Origin: Sorangium cellulosum So0157-2
Lineage (GTDB): Bacteria > Myxococcota_A > Polyangia > Polyangiales > Polyangiaceae
Length of the DNA: 64,000 nt
Direction of reading: 5' to 3'
Assembly: GCF_000418325.1 (NCBI RefSeq)
Contig: NC_021658.1
Location: 1,984,001 to 2,048,000 of the forward strand
Shown: positions 25,471 through 34,986 of the stretch, one piece after another
Position numbering within the stretch: the stretch's first letter is position 1
Layout of the letters: each line of letters begins with the position of its first letter
Program-made: the position numbers and the translations under genes
Notes under the pieces: generated by a model
The model's database searches: none
What the model was told of the DNA's origin: nothing
What the model saw: the letters and a program-made list of their open reading frames with translations, nothing else

Positions 25471-26754
25471 TCAGCCCTTCTTGCCCGGCGGCAGCAGCAT
25501 GCCCCGCGCGCCGGTCGCCCCCTGCATCGGGCGGTGCAGCACGATCTTCCGTCCCGCCTCGCGCCCGTGCGCGTGCGCCGCCGTCCGCTGGTTGCCCGCG
25601 TGACGCAGGTGCTGCACGTGCGGGTGGCGCGTCCGGTAGTAGCCGTCCAGGTCGGCGTCCCTCACCCAGACGAGCCCCTGCTCCGCGGACACCTTCCGCT
25701 CCGCGTTCAGCTTCTCGAGGAACCCGAGCATCACGCCGGCCTGGTAGGTCCGACGGTCCTTGTTGCCCTTCACGCCGTGGGTCCGCTTGTGCTCCTTCCA
25801 CAGCTGCTCGGCCGTGTGGTGCAGGAACGCGTGCACGTAGGCCGCCATCTCGAGGTTCGCCGGCGTCCCGCAGATCTCGAGGACGCTGCCCCGCTTGCCC
25901 TCGAGCGGCGCATAGACCGGCACCCAGATCGCCTCGACGAAGAAATGCTTCCCGAGGATCCCCCCGACGATCCGCTCGCTCTCGCCCACGCGCCCGCTCG
26001 GCGCGCCGAGGTGGCGGAAGCCGTACTGCCGCGCGGCGCGCGCCTTCGCGACGTCGAGGTTGTACTTCAGCATCAGCCGCTGCGCGGCGCCCATCGCCGC
26101 CTGCGCCTCGTTCGCGTTCGGGCTGTCGGCGAGCGCGAGCAGCCGCGCGATGCGGTCGAGGATCCGGGCGTCCGCGCCGTCCACGCTCCCGTCGCCGCGC
26201 GCCGCCGCGCCCGCGTCCGCCGACGGCATCCCGGACGCCGTCGCGTCGATGCCCAGGCGCTCGCACACCTCGCGGAACGCCGGCCCGTGCGCCGCCTCGT
26301 CCGTGACGCCCAGCACCTCGTGCACGTACTGGTGCGCCATCTCGTGCTTGAGCACCTCGATCACGACCCCCCACGGCTGCGTCAGCACGAGCGGCCGCGA
26401 GATCTCGATCGCGCGCGCCTCGGACATCCAGCGCCCGAGCCGGCTCGCGGCGTCGGACAGCTCGATCGACGGAGGGCGCAGCTTCCGCCGGAAATGCGTG
26501 TAGTTGAGGCTCTGGTACGCCGCCATCAGCTCGCGCACGAGCGCCGCCTCGAGCTCGGCGCTGAGCCTCGCCGCCGTCTGGCGCGGCGGCTCGGGCGCCG
26601 GCGCGCCGGGGGACGGCCGCGGCTCGGGCGGCGCGTCGGCTGCGGGGGGCGGCGCGCCGGCGGCGGGGGACGAGGACGGTTCGGCCGGCGGCGCGGCGGC
26701 CTCTCGGGCCTGCTGAGCGCCGCGCAACCCGTTCAGGAAGAGCTGCTCCGCCAT
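25471..26754 (-). CDS. SprT-like zinc-metalloprotease domain fused to DUF2786
   Basis: A 427-residue protein. After a Pro/Ala-rich N-terminal 60 residues comes a SprT-like domain with KHEMAH (H137, E138, H141) and a third possible ligand at H156 (AAHGPAF). Next is a DUF2786 core, RILDRIARLLALADSPNANE and AAMGAAQRLMLKYNL, and then a region rich in His (HLRHAGNQRTAAHAHGRE). SprT-like proteases in other organisms cut DNA-protein crosslinks; DUF2786 is often found in such proteins and in phage or plasmid genes. No signal peptide is present, so it is cytosolic. Start ATG 26754 follows AGAGG. Its N-terminal region is back to back with the sulfatase gene, giving a 156-base divergent promoter region. 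Confidence 0.85.
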   Translation of the reverse strand: MAEQLFLNGLRGAQQAREAAAPPAEPSSSPAAGAPPPAADAPPEPRPSPGAPAPEPPRQTAARLSAELEAALVRELMAAYQSLNYTHFRRKLRPPSIELSDAASRLGRWMSEARAIEISRPLVLTQPWGVVIEVLKHEMAHQYVHEVLGVTDEAAHGPAFREVCERLGIDATASGMPSADAGAAARGDGSVDGADARILDRIARLLALADSPNANEAQAAMGAAQRLMLKYNLDVAKARAARQYGFRHLGAPSGRVGESERIVGGILGKHFFVEAIWVPVYAPLEGKRGSVLEICGTPANLEMAAYVHAFLHHTAEQLWKEHKRTHGVKGNKDRRTYQAGVMLGFLEKLNAERKVSAEQGLVWVRDADLDGYYRTRHPHVQHLRHAGNQRTAAHAHGREAGRKIVLHRPMQGATGARGMLLPPGKKG

Positions 26755-26910
26755 GTCGGACGCCTCTCATGGCACGCCTCGGGCGGCTGTCGAAGGGTTT
26801 TCTCCGCCCGTCCGCCCCCCCGGCCAGCCTGAACCGTCATCGGGGCGCCACCGACCCGCCGCAGAAACGTTCCCGAGTCGCCACGCCCTGGCTACACTCG
26901 CGCGCGACCC

Positions 26911-28953
26911 GTGCACCCGTTCAAGCCGTCGAACGATCCTCCGGCGGCCGACGCCGACGCCGCCAGCCGCTCGTCCCGCGGCCTCGCCCGCGATCTCGGC
27001 CCGGATCGCACGGCGGCGCGCGCGCGGCTGCGCTCCCTCGCGCGCGCCCGGCGCCGCTACGGCCGCCTGTTCCTCGCGCTCCCGCTGCTCCTCGTGGTGC
27101 TCGCGGACGTCCGCGTCCGCGGCGATCGCCTGCTCGACCTGAGCGCCAAGCACGCGGCGAGCTACCTCGGCGCGATGGTCGAGAGCGCCGCGCTCTGGGG
27201 GCTCCTGCTCTTCGCGGCCTCGGCGCGGCGGGGCGCGTCGCGGTGGATCGCGGCCCTGCTCTTCGTGACGCTCGCGACGCTCTCGCTCGGCGGCCAGCTC
27301 TATTTCCACCGCCAGTACGCCACGTACCTCAACCTCGACGCCACGCTGTTCGGGACCTCGCTCTCCGCGAGCCTCTTCGGCCAGCTCCGGGCCGACGGGG
27401 AGAACTTCCTCCGCTCGGTCCTCCCGCCGCTCCTGCTCGCGATCGCGCTCGTCTGGCTCGGCCGGCGGATCGTGCGCCCCGGCCGCACGGCGTGGGCCCG
27501 CGCCGCGCGCCTCGCCGCGCCCGCGGGCGTGGCGGCCGCCTTCGTGCTGCCCTGCTCGTACCGCGCGGTGCAGGCGTCCACGCCCGACGTCATCTACTTC
27601 CACGCGATCGGCGGCCTCATCAAGGAGCTCGTCGGCGTCCAGACCACGGCCCAGGTGCGCCCCGGCCTCCGCACGCCGCCCGCGCTGCCGCCGCTGACCC
27701 CGAGGCCCGGCCCGCGGCGCAACGTCCTCTTCATCCTGACCGAGAGCGTGCGCGCCGACGCCACGTGCTCGGCGCCCGCGGCCGCCGGCGCGGCGCCCTC
27801 CGGGTGCCCCGGCACGCCGCGCATCGACGCGGCGGCGCCCGGGCGGCTGCCGCTCACGCAGATGCGCTCGAACGCCTCGACGACGGCGATCGGGCTCGCG
27901 GTGCTCTGGTCCGGCCTCCAGCCGATCGCCACGCGCGAGGAGCTCCACACCGCGCCGCTCGTCTTCGATTACGCGGACGCCGCCGGCTTCGACGGCGCCT
28001 ACTGGACGAGCCACCACATGATGTTCGCGAACTCGCGCCTCTACGTGCAGGACCTGCCGGTCTCGCACCAGTGCGGCGCGACCGAGCTCGATCCGCTCGC
28101 CGACATCGATCTCGGGGCCGACGACCGGAAGCTGTCGGCGCACGTGCGATCCGAGCTGCCCTCGCTGCGCGAGCCGTTCCTCGCGGTCGCCCACTTCGGC
28201 AACACCCACGTCCCGTACCTCGTCGATCCGGAGGACGCGCCGTTCCAGCCCGCCCTCGAGAGCAAGGCGCCGGACGACAACGAGGCGTACCGCAACTTCT
28301 ACAGGAACGCGGTCTACCGGCAGGACGCGGCGATCGCCGAGCTCATCGACTTCGTCCGGCGCTCTCCGGTCGGCGAGCGCACGGTGATCGTCTTCACCTC
28401 GGATCACGGCGAGGCGTTCCGCGAGCACGGCCAGCTCGGCCACACCGGCTCCATCCTCGACGAGGAGATCCGGGTGCCCGGCTGGATCGACGCGCCGCCG
28501 GGCACGCTGACGGCCGCGGAGGAGTCCGCGCTGCGCGCCGCGCGGGACGAGCTCGTCTTCCACACGGACGTGACGCCGACGTTGCTCGACCTCATGGGCC
28601 TGTGGGAGGAGCCGGCGCTCGCGGGCTACCGGGCGGCGATGGTCGGCCGCAGCCTGCTCCGGCCGTCGCCGGGGCCGGCGGCGCTGGCGCTCACGAACTG
28701 CACCGGGATCTGGGGCTGCGCGTTCAAGAACTGGGGGATGATGCGCGGCAACATGAAGCTCGAATCCCGCGCCTGGGACACCGCGTGGCACTGCTACGAC
28801 GTGCTCGCCGACCCCCGCGAGCAGCACGACCTCGGGCCCGCCGCCTGCGGCGACCTGCCCCGGCTCGCCGACGCGATCTACGGCGGCCCTGCCGGCAGCG
28901 TCGACGTCCCGGCCCACCTCCGCGACCTCGCGGCGGCGCCTCGCCGCGACTGA
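26911..28953 (+). CDS. Polytopic membrane sulfatase / phosphoethanolamine-transferase-like protein 1
   Basis: A 680-residue protein starting at GTG 26911. Four to five hydrophobic segments fill residues 50-215, followed by an alkaline-phosphatase-superfamily domain: NVLFILTESVRAD (first metal site), SNASTTAIG with T324/T325 as candidate nucleophile, and FTSDHGEAFREHGQLGH (second metal site). The nucleophile is a Thr in a non-CxPxR context, so it is not a formylglycine sulfatase of the usual kind; the layout matches EptA/LtaS-type enzymes that transfer phosphoethanolamine or glycerol-phosphate groups on lipids or glycans at the outer face of the inner membrane. Cys residues in SAPAAAGAAPSGC and TNCTGIWGC may form disulfides. 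The next gene, five bases on, encodes a paralogue. Confidence 0.85.
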   Translation: MHPFKPSNDPPAADADAASRSSRGLARDLGPDRTAARARLRSLARARRRYGRLFLALPLLLVVLADVRVRGDRLLDLSAKHAASYLGAMVESAALWGLLLFAASARRGASRWIAALLFVTLATLSLGGQLYFHRQYATYLNLDATLFGTSLSASLFGQLRADGENFLRSVLPPLLLAIALVWLGRRIVRPGRTAWARAARLAAPAGVAAAFVLPCSYRAVQASTPDVIYFHAIGGLIKELVGVQTTAQVRPGLRTPPALPPLTPRPGPRRNVLFILTESVRADATCSAPAAAGAAPSGCPGTPRIDAAAPGRLPLTQMRSNASTTAIGLAVLWSGLQPIATREELHTAPLVFDYADAAGFDGAYWTSHHMMFANSRLYVQDLPVSHQCGATELDPLADIDLGADDRKLSAHVRSELPSLREPFLAVAHFGNTHVPYLVDPEDAPFQPALESKAPDDNEAYRNFYRNAVYRQDAAIAELIDFVRRSPVGERTVIVFTSDHGEAFREHGQLGHTGSILDEEIRVPGWIDAPPGTLTAAEESALRAARDELVFHTDVTPTLLDLMGLWEEPALAGYRAAMVGRSLLRPSPGPAALALTNCTGIWGCAFKNWGMMRGNMKLESRAWDTAWHCYDVLADPREQHDLGPAACGDLPRLADAIYGGPAGSVDVPAHLRDLAAAPRRD

Positions 28954-28958
28954 TCCGG

Positions 28959-30935
28959 ATGGCGCAGGACCTCGATCGACAGGGCGCCTCGCCCCCCGCT
29001 CGCCCGCGCGCCGCGCCCCCCGCTCGCCCGCGCGCCGCGCGCCGGGCCGCGCGCCGCCGGCGCCGCCTCCTCGGCCTCGCCCTGCTCGCGTCGCCGGCGC
29101 TCTGGTTCCTCGTCGTCGACGTGCTGCGGCGGGCCCGCCACATGACCACGTTCGATCGGCTCCACGCGGCCGGGTACGCCGCGACCGTCGCCGTGTCGCT
29201 GGGGTTCTGGGGCGTCCTGCTCTACGTCGCCTCGGGCCGCCGCGGCGCCCTGCGCGGCGCGACGGGCGGCCTGTTCGTCGCGCTCTTCACGCTCGCGTGC
29301 GGCGTCCAGGGCGGCTTCCACGCCCTCTACAACATCTACTGCTCGATCGACTCGCAGATCCACTCCCAGTCGATCCCCTGGTCGATCGTGGGCACGCTCC
29401 CGCTCGGGCACCCGCGCGTGATCGCCCACTTCGCCGTCGCGCTCGGGCTCGCCCTTGCGGCGCTCCGGCTCTCCCGCCGGTACGTGCGCCCGCGGCGGCT
29501 CCGGCGGCGCGTCGCCGCGGCGCTCGTGCCGCTCGCGCTGATCGGCGTGACGAGGATCCCGGTGAGCTACCGGGTGATCCAGTCGTCGTCGGCCGACATG
29601 ATCTACTTCCACGGCATCACCGCCGTGGTCAAAGAGCACCTCGGCATCACCGACGACTCGCCGGATCTGCGGGTGCAGCGCCGCGACCCCGAGCGCGTGC
29701 CGCCGCTCGCCGCGCGGCCCGCGCGGCCGCGGAACGTCGTGCTCATTCTGCAGGAGAGCCAGCGGGCGGACGTGACGTGCGTCGAGCACGACCCGGACTG
29801 CGAGCTGGCGACGCCGTTCTCCAACGCCGCCGCGCCGGCGCGCATGCCGCTCTTGCAGATGCGGGCGCACGACTCGACGACGGCCATCTCCATCTCGAAC
29901 ATCTGGTCCGGCGTCTCCCCGACGGAGAGCCTCGCGGCGCTCAGCTCGGCCCCGCTGCTCTGGGATTACGCCCACGCGGCCGGGTGGGACACGGCGTACT
30001 GGACGAGCCAGAACCTCATGTTCGGCAACGCCCGGCTCTATGTGCAGGACATCCCGGTCTCGCACCGGGTCGTCGCGACCCAGCTCGATCCGGGCGCCGA
30101 CCTCGATTACGGCGCCTATGACCGGCAGCTCACGGATCGCGTGATCGAGGAGTGGGGCGAGCTCGTCGAGCCGTTCTTCGCGGTCGTGCATTACTCGAAC
30201 ATCCATTTCCCGTACGTGAGCGATCCGCTCCATGCCCCTTTTCAGCCCAGCGAGCTGAGCAAGGCGCCCGACAAGAACGAGCATTTCAAGAACTACTATC
30301 GCAACGTCGTTTACCTGTCGGACATGGCGGTCGGCCGGCTCATCGAGCACATCCGGGGGACGCCGAGCGGCGAGCGCACGGTGATCGTGTACACCTCGGA
30401 TCATGGCGAGTCGTTCCGGGAGCACTGGCAGCTCGGCCACACGAGCTCGCTGTGGGACGAGGAGATCCTCGTCCCCGCGTGGATCGACGCGCCGGAGGGG
30501 ACGCTGACCCCGGAGGAGCGGGCGAGCATCGCGGGCGCGAGGGACGATTTCGTGTGGCACCTCGATCTCGCGCCGACGTTCCTCGATCTGATGGGCCTCT
30601 GGGACGAGCCGCGGCTCGCGCCGTTCCGCGGCCGGATGATGGGGCACCCCTTGACGCGGCCGGAGCGCACGGTCGCGCCGGTGCCGCTCACCAACTGCAC
30701 GTGGGTGTGGGGGTGTTCCTTCCGCAACTGGGGGATGATGCAGGGGCCGCTGAAGATCGAGGCGCGCGAGTGGGACGGCGAGTTCCACTGCTTCAACGTG
30801 CTGGAGGATCCGCTCGAGCTGACCAACCTGGGAGAGCAGGCGTGCGCGCCGCTGCCCGATCTCGGGCGCGCGCTCTTCCACGAGATGCCGAACGTGACGC
30901 CGCCGGGGAGGCCGAAGGTCGACTGGGGCGGCTGA
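28959..30935 (+). CDS. Polytopic membrane sulfatase / phosphoethanolamine-transferase-like protein 2
   Basis: A 658-residue paralogue of the gene before it, with ATG at 28959, five bases after that stop, so the two form an operon. Alignable blocks include NVVLILQESQRADVTC, HDSTTAIS with T307/T308 as candidate nucleophile, AYWTSQNLMFGNARLYVQD, YTSDHGESFREHWQLGH and FRNWGMMQGPLKIEAREW. N-terminal membrane segments lie at about 38-60, 68-90 and 95-120 and 145-165. A 24-base repeat encodes [16 protein letters not shown] near the start. As in its partner, the domain should face the periplasm. Two copies side by side suggest either different acceptors or a heteromer (inference). Confidence 0.85.
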   Translation: MAQDLDRQGASPPARPRAAPPARPRAARRAARRRRRLLGLALLASPALWFLVVDVLRRARHMTTFDRLHAAGYAATVAVSLGFWGVLLYVASGRRGALRGATGGLFVALFTLACGVQGGFHALYNIYCSIDSQIHSQSIPWSIVGTLPLGHPRVIAHFAVALGLALAALRLSRRYVRPRRLRRRVAAALVPLALIGVTRIPVSYRVIQSSSADMIYFHGITAVVKEHLGITDDSPDLRVQRRDPERVPPLAARPARPRNVVLILQESQRADVTCVEHDPDCELATPFSNAAAPARMPLLQMRAHDSTTAISISNIWSGVSPTESLAALSSAPLLWDYAHAAGWDTAYWTSQNLMFGNARLYVQDIPVSHRVVATQLDPGADLDYGAYDRQLTDRVIEEWGELVEPFFAVVHYSNIHFPYVSDPLHAPFQPSELSKAPDKNEHFKNYYRNVVYLSDMAVGRLIEHIRGTPSGERTVIVYTSDHGESFREHWQLGHTSSLWDEEILVPAWIDAPEGTLTPEERASIAGARDDFVWHLDLAPTFLDLMGLWDEPRLAPFRGRMMGHPLTRPERTVAPVPLTNCTWVWGCSFRNWGMMQGPLKIEAREWDGEFHCFNVLEDPLELTNLGEQACAPLPDLGRALFHEMPNVTPPGRPKVDWGG

Positions 30936-30985
30936 GCCTGTCGGGGCGGCCGCCGCGGGCTGGCCGGAGGCGCTATGCTCGATGC

Positions 30986-31579
30986 GTGCCCACCGCCGCG
31001 CAGAACCCACACCCCGCCACCCTGGCGGATCTCCTCGCCATCCCCGAGGAGCAGCGCTTCCACGAGATCGTCGACGGCGAGCTCATGCAGAAGGCCGTGC
31101 CTTCGTTCGAGCACGGCGACGCGTAGTCCGCCATCGTCGCGCACGTGAAGATCCCCTTCCAGCGGCGCCCCGGCGGCCGCTGGCCCGGAGGATGGTGGTT
31201 CGCCACCGAGGTCGAGCTCGAGCTCGCGCCGGACCAGGTGTTCCGGCCCGACGTCGTAGGGTGGCGTCGCGAGCGCGCCCCGGAGCGCCCCAGCGGGAGC
31301 CCCGTCCGGATCCGGCCCGACTGGGTCTGTGGGGTGCTCTCCCCGGACAACGCGCGAAACGACACGGTCAAGAAGATGCGTGTCTACCAGCGTTGCCAGC
31401 TGCCTCACTATTGGGTCATCGATCCCAGGGAAGAGACGATGACCGTGTACCGGTGGACTCCCGAGGGATACCTCGTGGCGCTCCGCGCGGAGCGGGGCGA
31501 GCGCGTCAGGGCCGAGCCGTTCGACGCGATCGAGCTCCAGGTGGGCGTGCTCTTCGGGGACGAGCGCGAGGACGAGTGA
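30986..31579 (+). pseudogene. Uma2-family (DUF820) endonuclease gene with in-frame stop
   Basis: The frame from GTG 30986 gives MPTAAQNPHPATLADLLAIP, a normal Uma2 N-terminus, but meets TAG at 31124-31126 after FEHGDA. The same frame then continues with SAIVAHVKIPFQ, FATEVELELAPDQVFRPDVVGW, RPDWVCGVLSP and PHYWVIDP, all Uma2 motifs, to a stop at 31579. CAG to TAG explains the nonsense codon. In addition, the conserved EVLSP has become GVLSP (GAG to GGG), removing the acidic residue expected in the PD-(D/E)xK site. Two independent inactivating changes point to decay, not sequencing error. Uma2 genes occur in many copies in myxobacteria and cyanobacteria; their role is unknown. Confidence 0.88.
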
Positions 31580-31587
31580 CGCCCCCG

Positions 31588-31627
31588 GCGGAGCCCCGGG
31601 CGGCCGCGCGGCGCGCCGGGGCTCCGC
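31588..31627. terminator. Bidirectional hairpin between convergent genes
   Basis: Arms GCGGAGCCCCGG (31588-31599) and CCGGGGCTCCGC (31616-31627) pair over 12 bases with a 16-base GC-rich loop. It sits in the 66-base gap between the Uma2 pseudogene and the minus-strand dikinase-like gene, so it can end transcripts from both sides. Confidence 0.65.
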
Positions 31628-31645
31628 GGGCCGCCCGCGAGGCGC

Positions 31646-34600
31646 TCAGTCGATCTGGGTGAACTCGCCCGCCGCGTCGACGGTCCACACCTGCGGAGGC
31701 ATCCCCTCGATGTCGGAGGTGCGGACGTAGATCCACCGGATGCCCTTGTCCTCGAGCTCGGCGAGGAGCGCCGGGTCCAGGCCGGGCTCGAGCCGGGGCT
31801 CGAAGACGAAATCCTCCGAGAAGTTGTGGTGCGCCGGGCGGTAGGTCTGCGCGTGGTAGCCCTTGAGCACGATCGGGCTGCTGGTCAGCCCCGTGATGCG
31901 CGTCTCCACCCACTTGTGGAGAGGCGCCGTGTACCCGGCGGTCGGGCCCTTCGGGGGAGGCGGCCAGTAGAACGACGTCTCCACCTGGACGCTGGACGAC
32001 GCCGACGCGAGCGAGCGCTCCTGGAGCAGCGCGCCCTCCACGGGCGGACCGTCCGCGGGGCAGGCGCCGAGCAGCACCTTCTCCGTCGACACGCTGAGCG
32101 GCGTGCCGTCCCACTCGAGCGACGACACCGGCGTGGCGTACTCGGCGCGGAGCTCGAGCCCGAAATCGCGCAGCGCGACGAGCGGGCCCACCGACGGCGG
32201 CAGCAGCTCGGGCACCGCCGAGGTGGCGAGCGCGAAGGTGACCGCCGAGGCCCCGTCGCCGTCCACGAACGCGTCCGTGGCCGTCTGGTCGGCGTACGTG
32301 TGCGTCGCGCCCGGCCACGCCGCGGGGCTCCCCGTCAGCGTCGCCACCGATCCGGAAGAGAGGTAGTCGAGCGCCGCGTCCTCGAAGAGGGTCGCGCCGA
32401 GGGCCTCCGGCGTGAGGAACGCGCTCTTCGGCGAGAGGCGCGCGCGCACCTTGAGCCGGTGGTTCGCGAACACGTCGCCGAACTCGCCCTGGAAGGTGCA
32501 GAGCTCCTGCGGCTCGGGGAGCAGGAACGGCGTGAGGCTCGGCGTCGTGCTCGGGACCGAGACCTCGCGCACCTGCTTCACCACGAGCTCCCCGGGCTTC
32601 ATCTTCTTGAACTCGTAGTCGAGCAGGAACGCCGTCTTGCTCGGGTGCACCTCCCTGAACCGCTCCTCGACCCGGCCGAGCAGGGAGGCGAGCGCGCGGT
32701 AGTCCTCCTCCCACTGCATCACGTGGTCCCCGAGCGGGACCAGCGTCGAGCCGGCGCGGAGCTGCACGTACGTCTCGCCGAAATCGCTCATCACGCTCAC
32801 GACCTCCGGCAGCGCTCCCCCTTCCGGGTTGGTGACGGACGTCGCCCCGAGCTGCGTCACGATCTTGATCTCGTCCGAGGGCGGGATCCCGCGCGAGAGC
32901 GTGGCGACGCCGTTCGCCATCTCGTCCTCGTCAGGATAGGAGTAGTGCACGAGGACGCCCATCCCGACCTCGGCCTCGTCCACGCCGTACAGGAGCCGGG
33001 CGAGGAAGGCGTTGTCGTTGTAGAAGCTCGCGTACACCTTGCGGATCGCGCGGAACACGCCGCGCTCCTCGTCCTCGCCGGCCTCGCAGTGGCTCGGCCC
33101 CACCTCGTCGGCGTCCTGGTCGTCGGCCAGGCAGCCGCTGTAGCTGTCGTAGAGGCCGGCGCCCGTGAAGACCGCGCTGTCCTCCACGTTGGTCGAGCTG
33201 CGGAACCGGATCTTCCTCGTGGGCGAGAAGTCCGCGATCGCCGCCTCGATCGCCTGGCGCTGCCCCGCGGAGAAGGCGGTGTCCTTGGTGATCCGATCGC
33301 GGATCGCCGCGAGATCGACCTTGAGCGCCCGCGTGTCGGGCGGATACGTGTAGCCGCCGAGGCGCTCGGCGATCTCGGCGCGCAGCGTGCTGCCGCCGGG
33401 CATGGTCTGATCGAGGAAATCGTCCCAGAGATCGAACGACAGCGCGACCGCGACGTCGGAGCTCTCGGGGATGGCGTCCCGCAGGAGGCCGAAGTTCGCG
33501 GCCTTGCCGCCGAAGTGGACGATGTCCGCGGGGCCGAGATCCTCGGTGGAGCCCGAGTAGGCCCCGAGCGGCTCCTTGGGCTGGATCCCGAGATCGCCCG
33601 GCCGCTTCAGCGAGAGGAGCTGCTCCTTGTCCGCCGGCGCGAGCTTCCCGTCGGCGTCGAAGAGCGCGGCCCGGCACACGACCCCCCACTCCAGCGAGGC
33701 GCGCAGCGCGACCTCCTTGCCGTCGAGCGCCTTCGCCTGCTCGGCCGTGGCCGGGTCCCCGACGTACACGAACGGGATGCCGAACGACGTCGCCAGGAGC
33801 GCGGTGTGCGCGTTCGGGGTCGACGGCGACAGCGAGATGATGCCCGCCACATAAGGCACCTCCGCGGGCACGGAGTCGGTGAGGAGGATGTCCTCGGCCC
33901 GGAGATCGCCGCTCGCGTAGGCCGCGTCGATCATGTCCGGGGGGACGTAGCGGAGCCGGCCCACGGCCCAGCCGGTCGAGTAGCACGCGTCGCCGTTCAG
34001 CCATCGCTCGACCGAGCTCACCGGGAACCCGCTCTCCGCGAAGAACGCGCTGTTCGCCGCGGCCGACTCGGCCTGCTCGTAGGTCGGGAAATAGAAGGGC
34101 TTCGTCCCCTCGGGCGCGACGATGCTGTCCTTCACGAGATCCAGGACGACGCGCGCCATCTCGGGATCGTAGGCGTCCTGGCGGACCAGCTGGACGCCGT
34201 ACTCCGGGTCGGTGGCCGCGAAGGGCGAGATCAGCACCGCGCCGAGGATGGCCTTCTGCCCCTCTTCGTGGAGCGAGACCTGATCGAACTCGTCCAGCGT
34301 CATGCCGACGAACGGGTCGAGCCGCTCCAGGGCGAACTCGGCGTGAAACGGGTACTCGTTGCTGTTCTGGTAATAGACCTTGGTGGGGTCGTGCATCAGC
34401 ACGGTGAACTTCACCCAGGTCGGCCCGTCGTACGACGAGTACGCCGCGAAGGGGTCGAAGGGGAGCTCGAGCTGGTTCTTCCAGAGCTCGGACGGGGTGA
34501 TGTCGATCGGGTAGGTCTCGACGGGCCACTCGTAGCCGTCACCGCCACCCTCGCCACCCTCGCCGCCGTCGCCGCCACCCTCGCCGCCCGTACCACCTGC

Positions 34601-34741
34601 TCCGCCGGTGGCGTCCCCGCCGCCCGCGGCGCCGCTGCCCCCGGAGCCTCCCGAGGAGCCGTCGCCGCACGCGGTGAGCGTCCCTGCGCCGAGGAGCGCC
34701 AGCGCAAGGCAAGCCATTCGACCGATTCGTTGAAACCTCAT
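31646..34741 (-). CDS. Exported lipoprotein with phosphohistidine and PEP-synthase-type ATP-grasp domains
   Basis: A 1031-residue protein starting at ATG 34741. The signal ends in LTAC (C25), followed by a Gly-rich linker to about 70. A domain of unknown type (71-270) comes first. Residues 285-330 resemble the swivelling phosphohistidine domain of PEP-utilising enzymes: NAHTALLATSFGIPFVYVG with H312 at the catalytic place. Residues 411-760 resemble the PPDK_N ATP-grasp domain: GGKAANFGLL (411-420), RFRSSTNVEDSAVFTGAG (512-529), KVYASFYNDNAFLARL, GMGVLVHYSY and YEFKKMKPGELVVKQVRE. His-domain before ATP-grasp is the order in glucan water dikinases, not in PPDK or PEP synthase. The last 250 residues are unassigned. 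An enzyme needing ATP in an exported lipoprotein is odd; it may bind another nucleotide or sugar, or be a repurposed fold. Confidence 0.85.
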   Translation of the reverse strand: MRFQRIGRMACLALALLGAGTLTACGDGSSGGSGGSGAAGGGDATGGAGGTGGEGGGDGGEGGEGGGDGYEWPVETYPIDITPSELWKNQLELPFDPFAAYSSYDGPTWVKFTVLMHDPTKVYYQNSNEYPFHAEFALERLDPFVGMTLDEFDQVSLHEEGQKAILGAVLISPFAATDPEYGVQLVRQDAYDPEMARVVLDLVKDSIVAPEGTKPFYFPTYEQAESAAANSAFFAESGFPVSSVERWLNGDACYSTGWAVGRLRYVPPDMIDAAYASGDLRAEDILLTDSVPAEVPYVAGIISLSPSTPNAHTALLATSFGIPFVYVGDPATAEQAKALDGKEVALRASLEWGVVCRAALFDADGKLAPADKEQLLSLKRPGDLGIQPKEPLGAYSGSTEDLGPADIVHFGGKAANFGLLRDAIPESSDVAVALSFDLWDDFLDQTMPGGSTLRAEIAERLGGYTYPPDTRALKVDLAAIRDRITKDTAFSAGQRQAIEAAIADFSPTRKIRFRSSTNVEDSAVFTGAGLYDSYSGCLADDQDADEVGPSHCEAGEDEERGVFRAIRKVYASFYNDNAFLARLLYGVDEAEVGMGVLVHYSYPDEDEMANGVATLSRGIPPSDEIKIVTQLGATSVTNPEGGALPEVVSVMSDFGETYVQLRAGSTLVPLGDHVMQWEEDYRALASLLGRVEERFREVHPSKTAFLLDYEFKKMKPGELVVKQVREVSVPSTTPSLTPFLLPEPQELCTFQGEFGDVFANHRLKVRARLSPKSAFLTPEALGATLFEDAALDYLSSGSVATLTGSPAAWPGATHTYADQTATDAFVDGDGASAVTFALATSAVPELLPPSVGPLVALRDFGLELRAEYATPVSSLEWDGTPLSVSTEKVLLGACPADGPPVEGALLQERSLASASSSVQVETSFYWPPPPKGPTAGYTAPLHKWVETRITGLTSSPIVLKGYHAQTYRPAHHNFSEDFVFEPRLEPGLDPALLAELEDKGIRWIYVRTSDIEGMPPQVWTVDAAGEFTQID

Positions 34742-34986
34742 GGGCAACGCCGATGTACAATCGCCGTGCCACCGTGCTGCCGAGAGCGCCTTCGCGCTGC
34801 GCGGCGGGGCGTTCCTGTCACGCACATGGCGCACGCAGGCACAGCCGCCGGGAGCGCGCCCGAGCGGGCGGGCGGCGCGAGGTGACGGCGCCGCCCTCGG
34901 CCGTGCCGGCGCCGGCGCGGCGGCCCGCGGGCTCCATGACGAATTTTCTTGGGGTTTCAACCGCTTCGGCGTTCTAGGATACGGCG

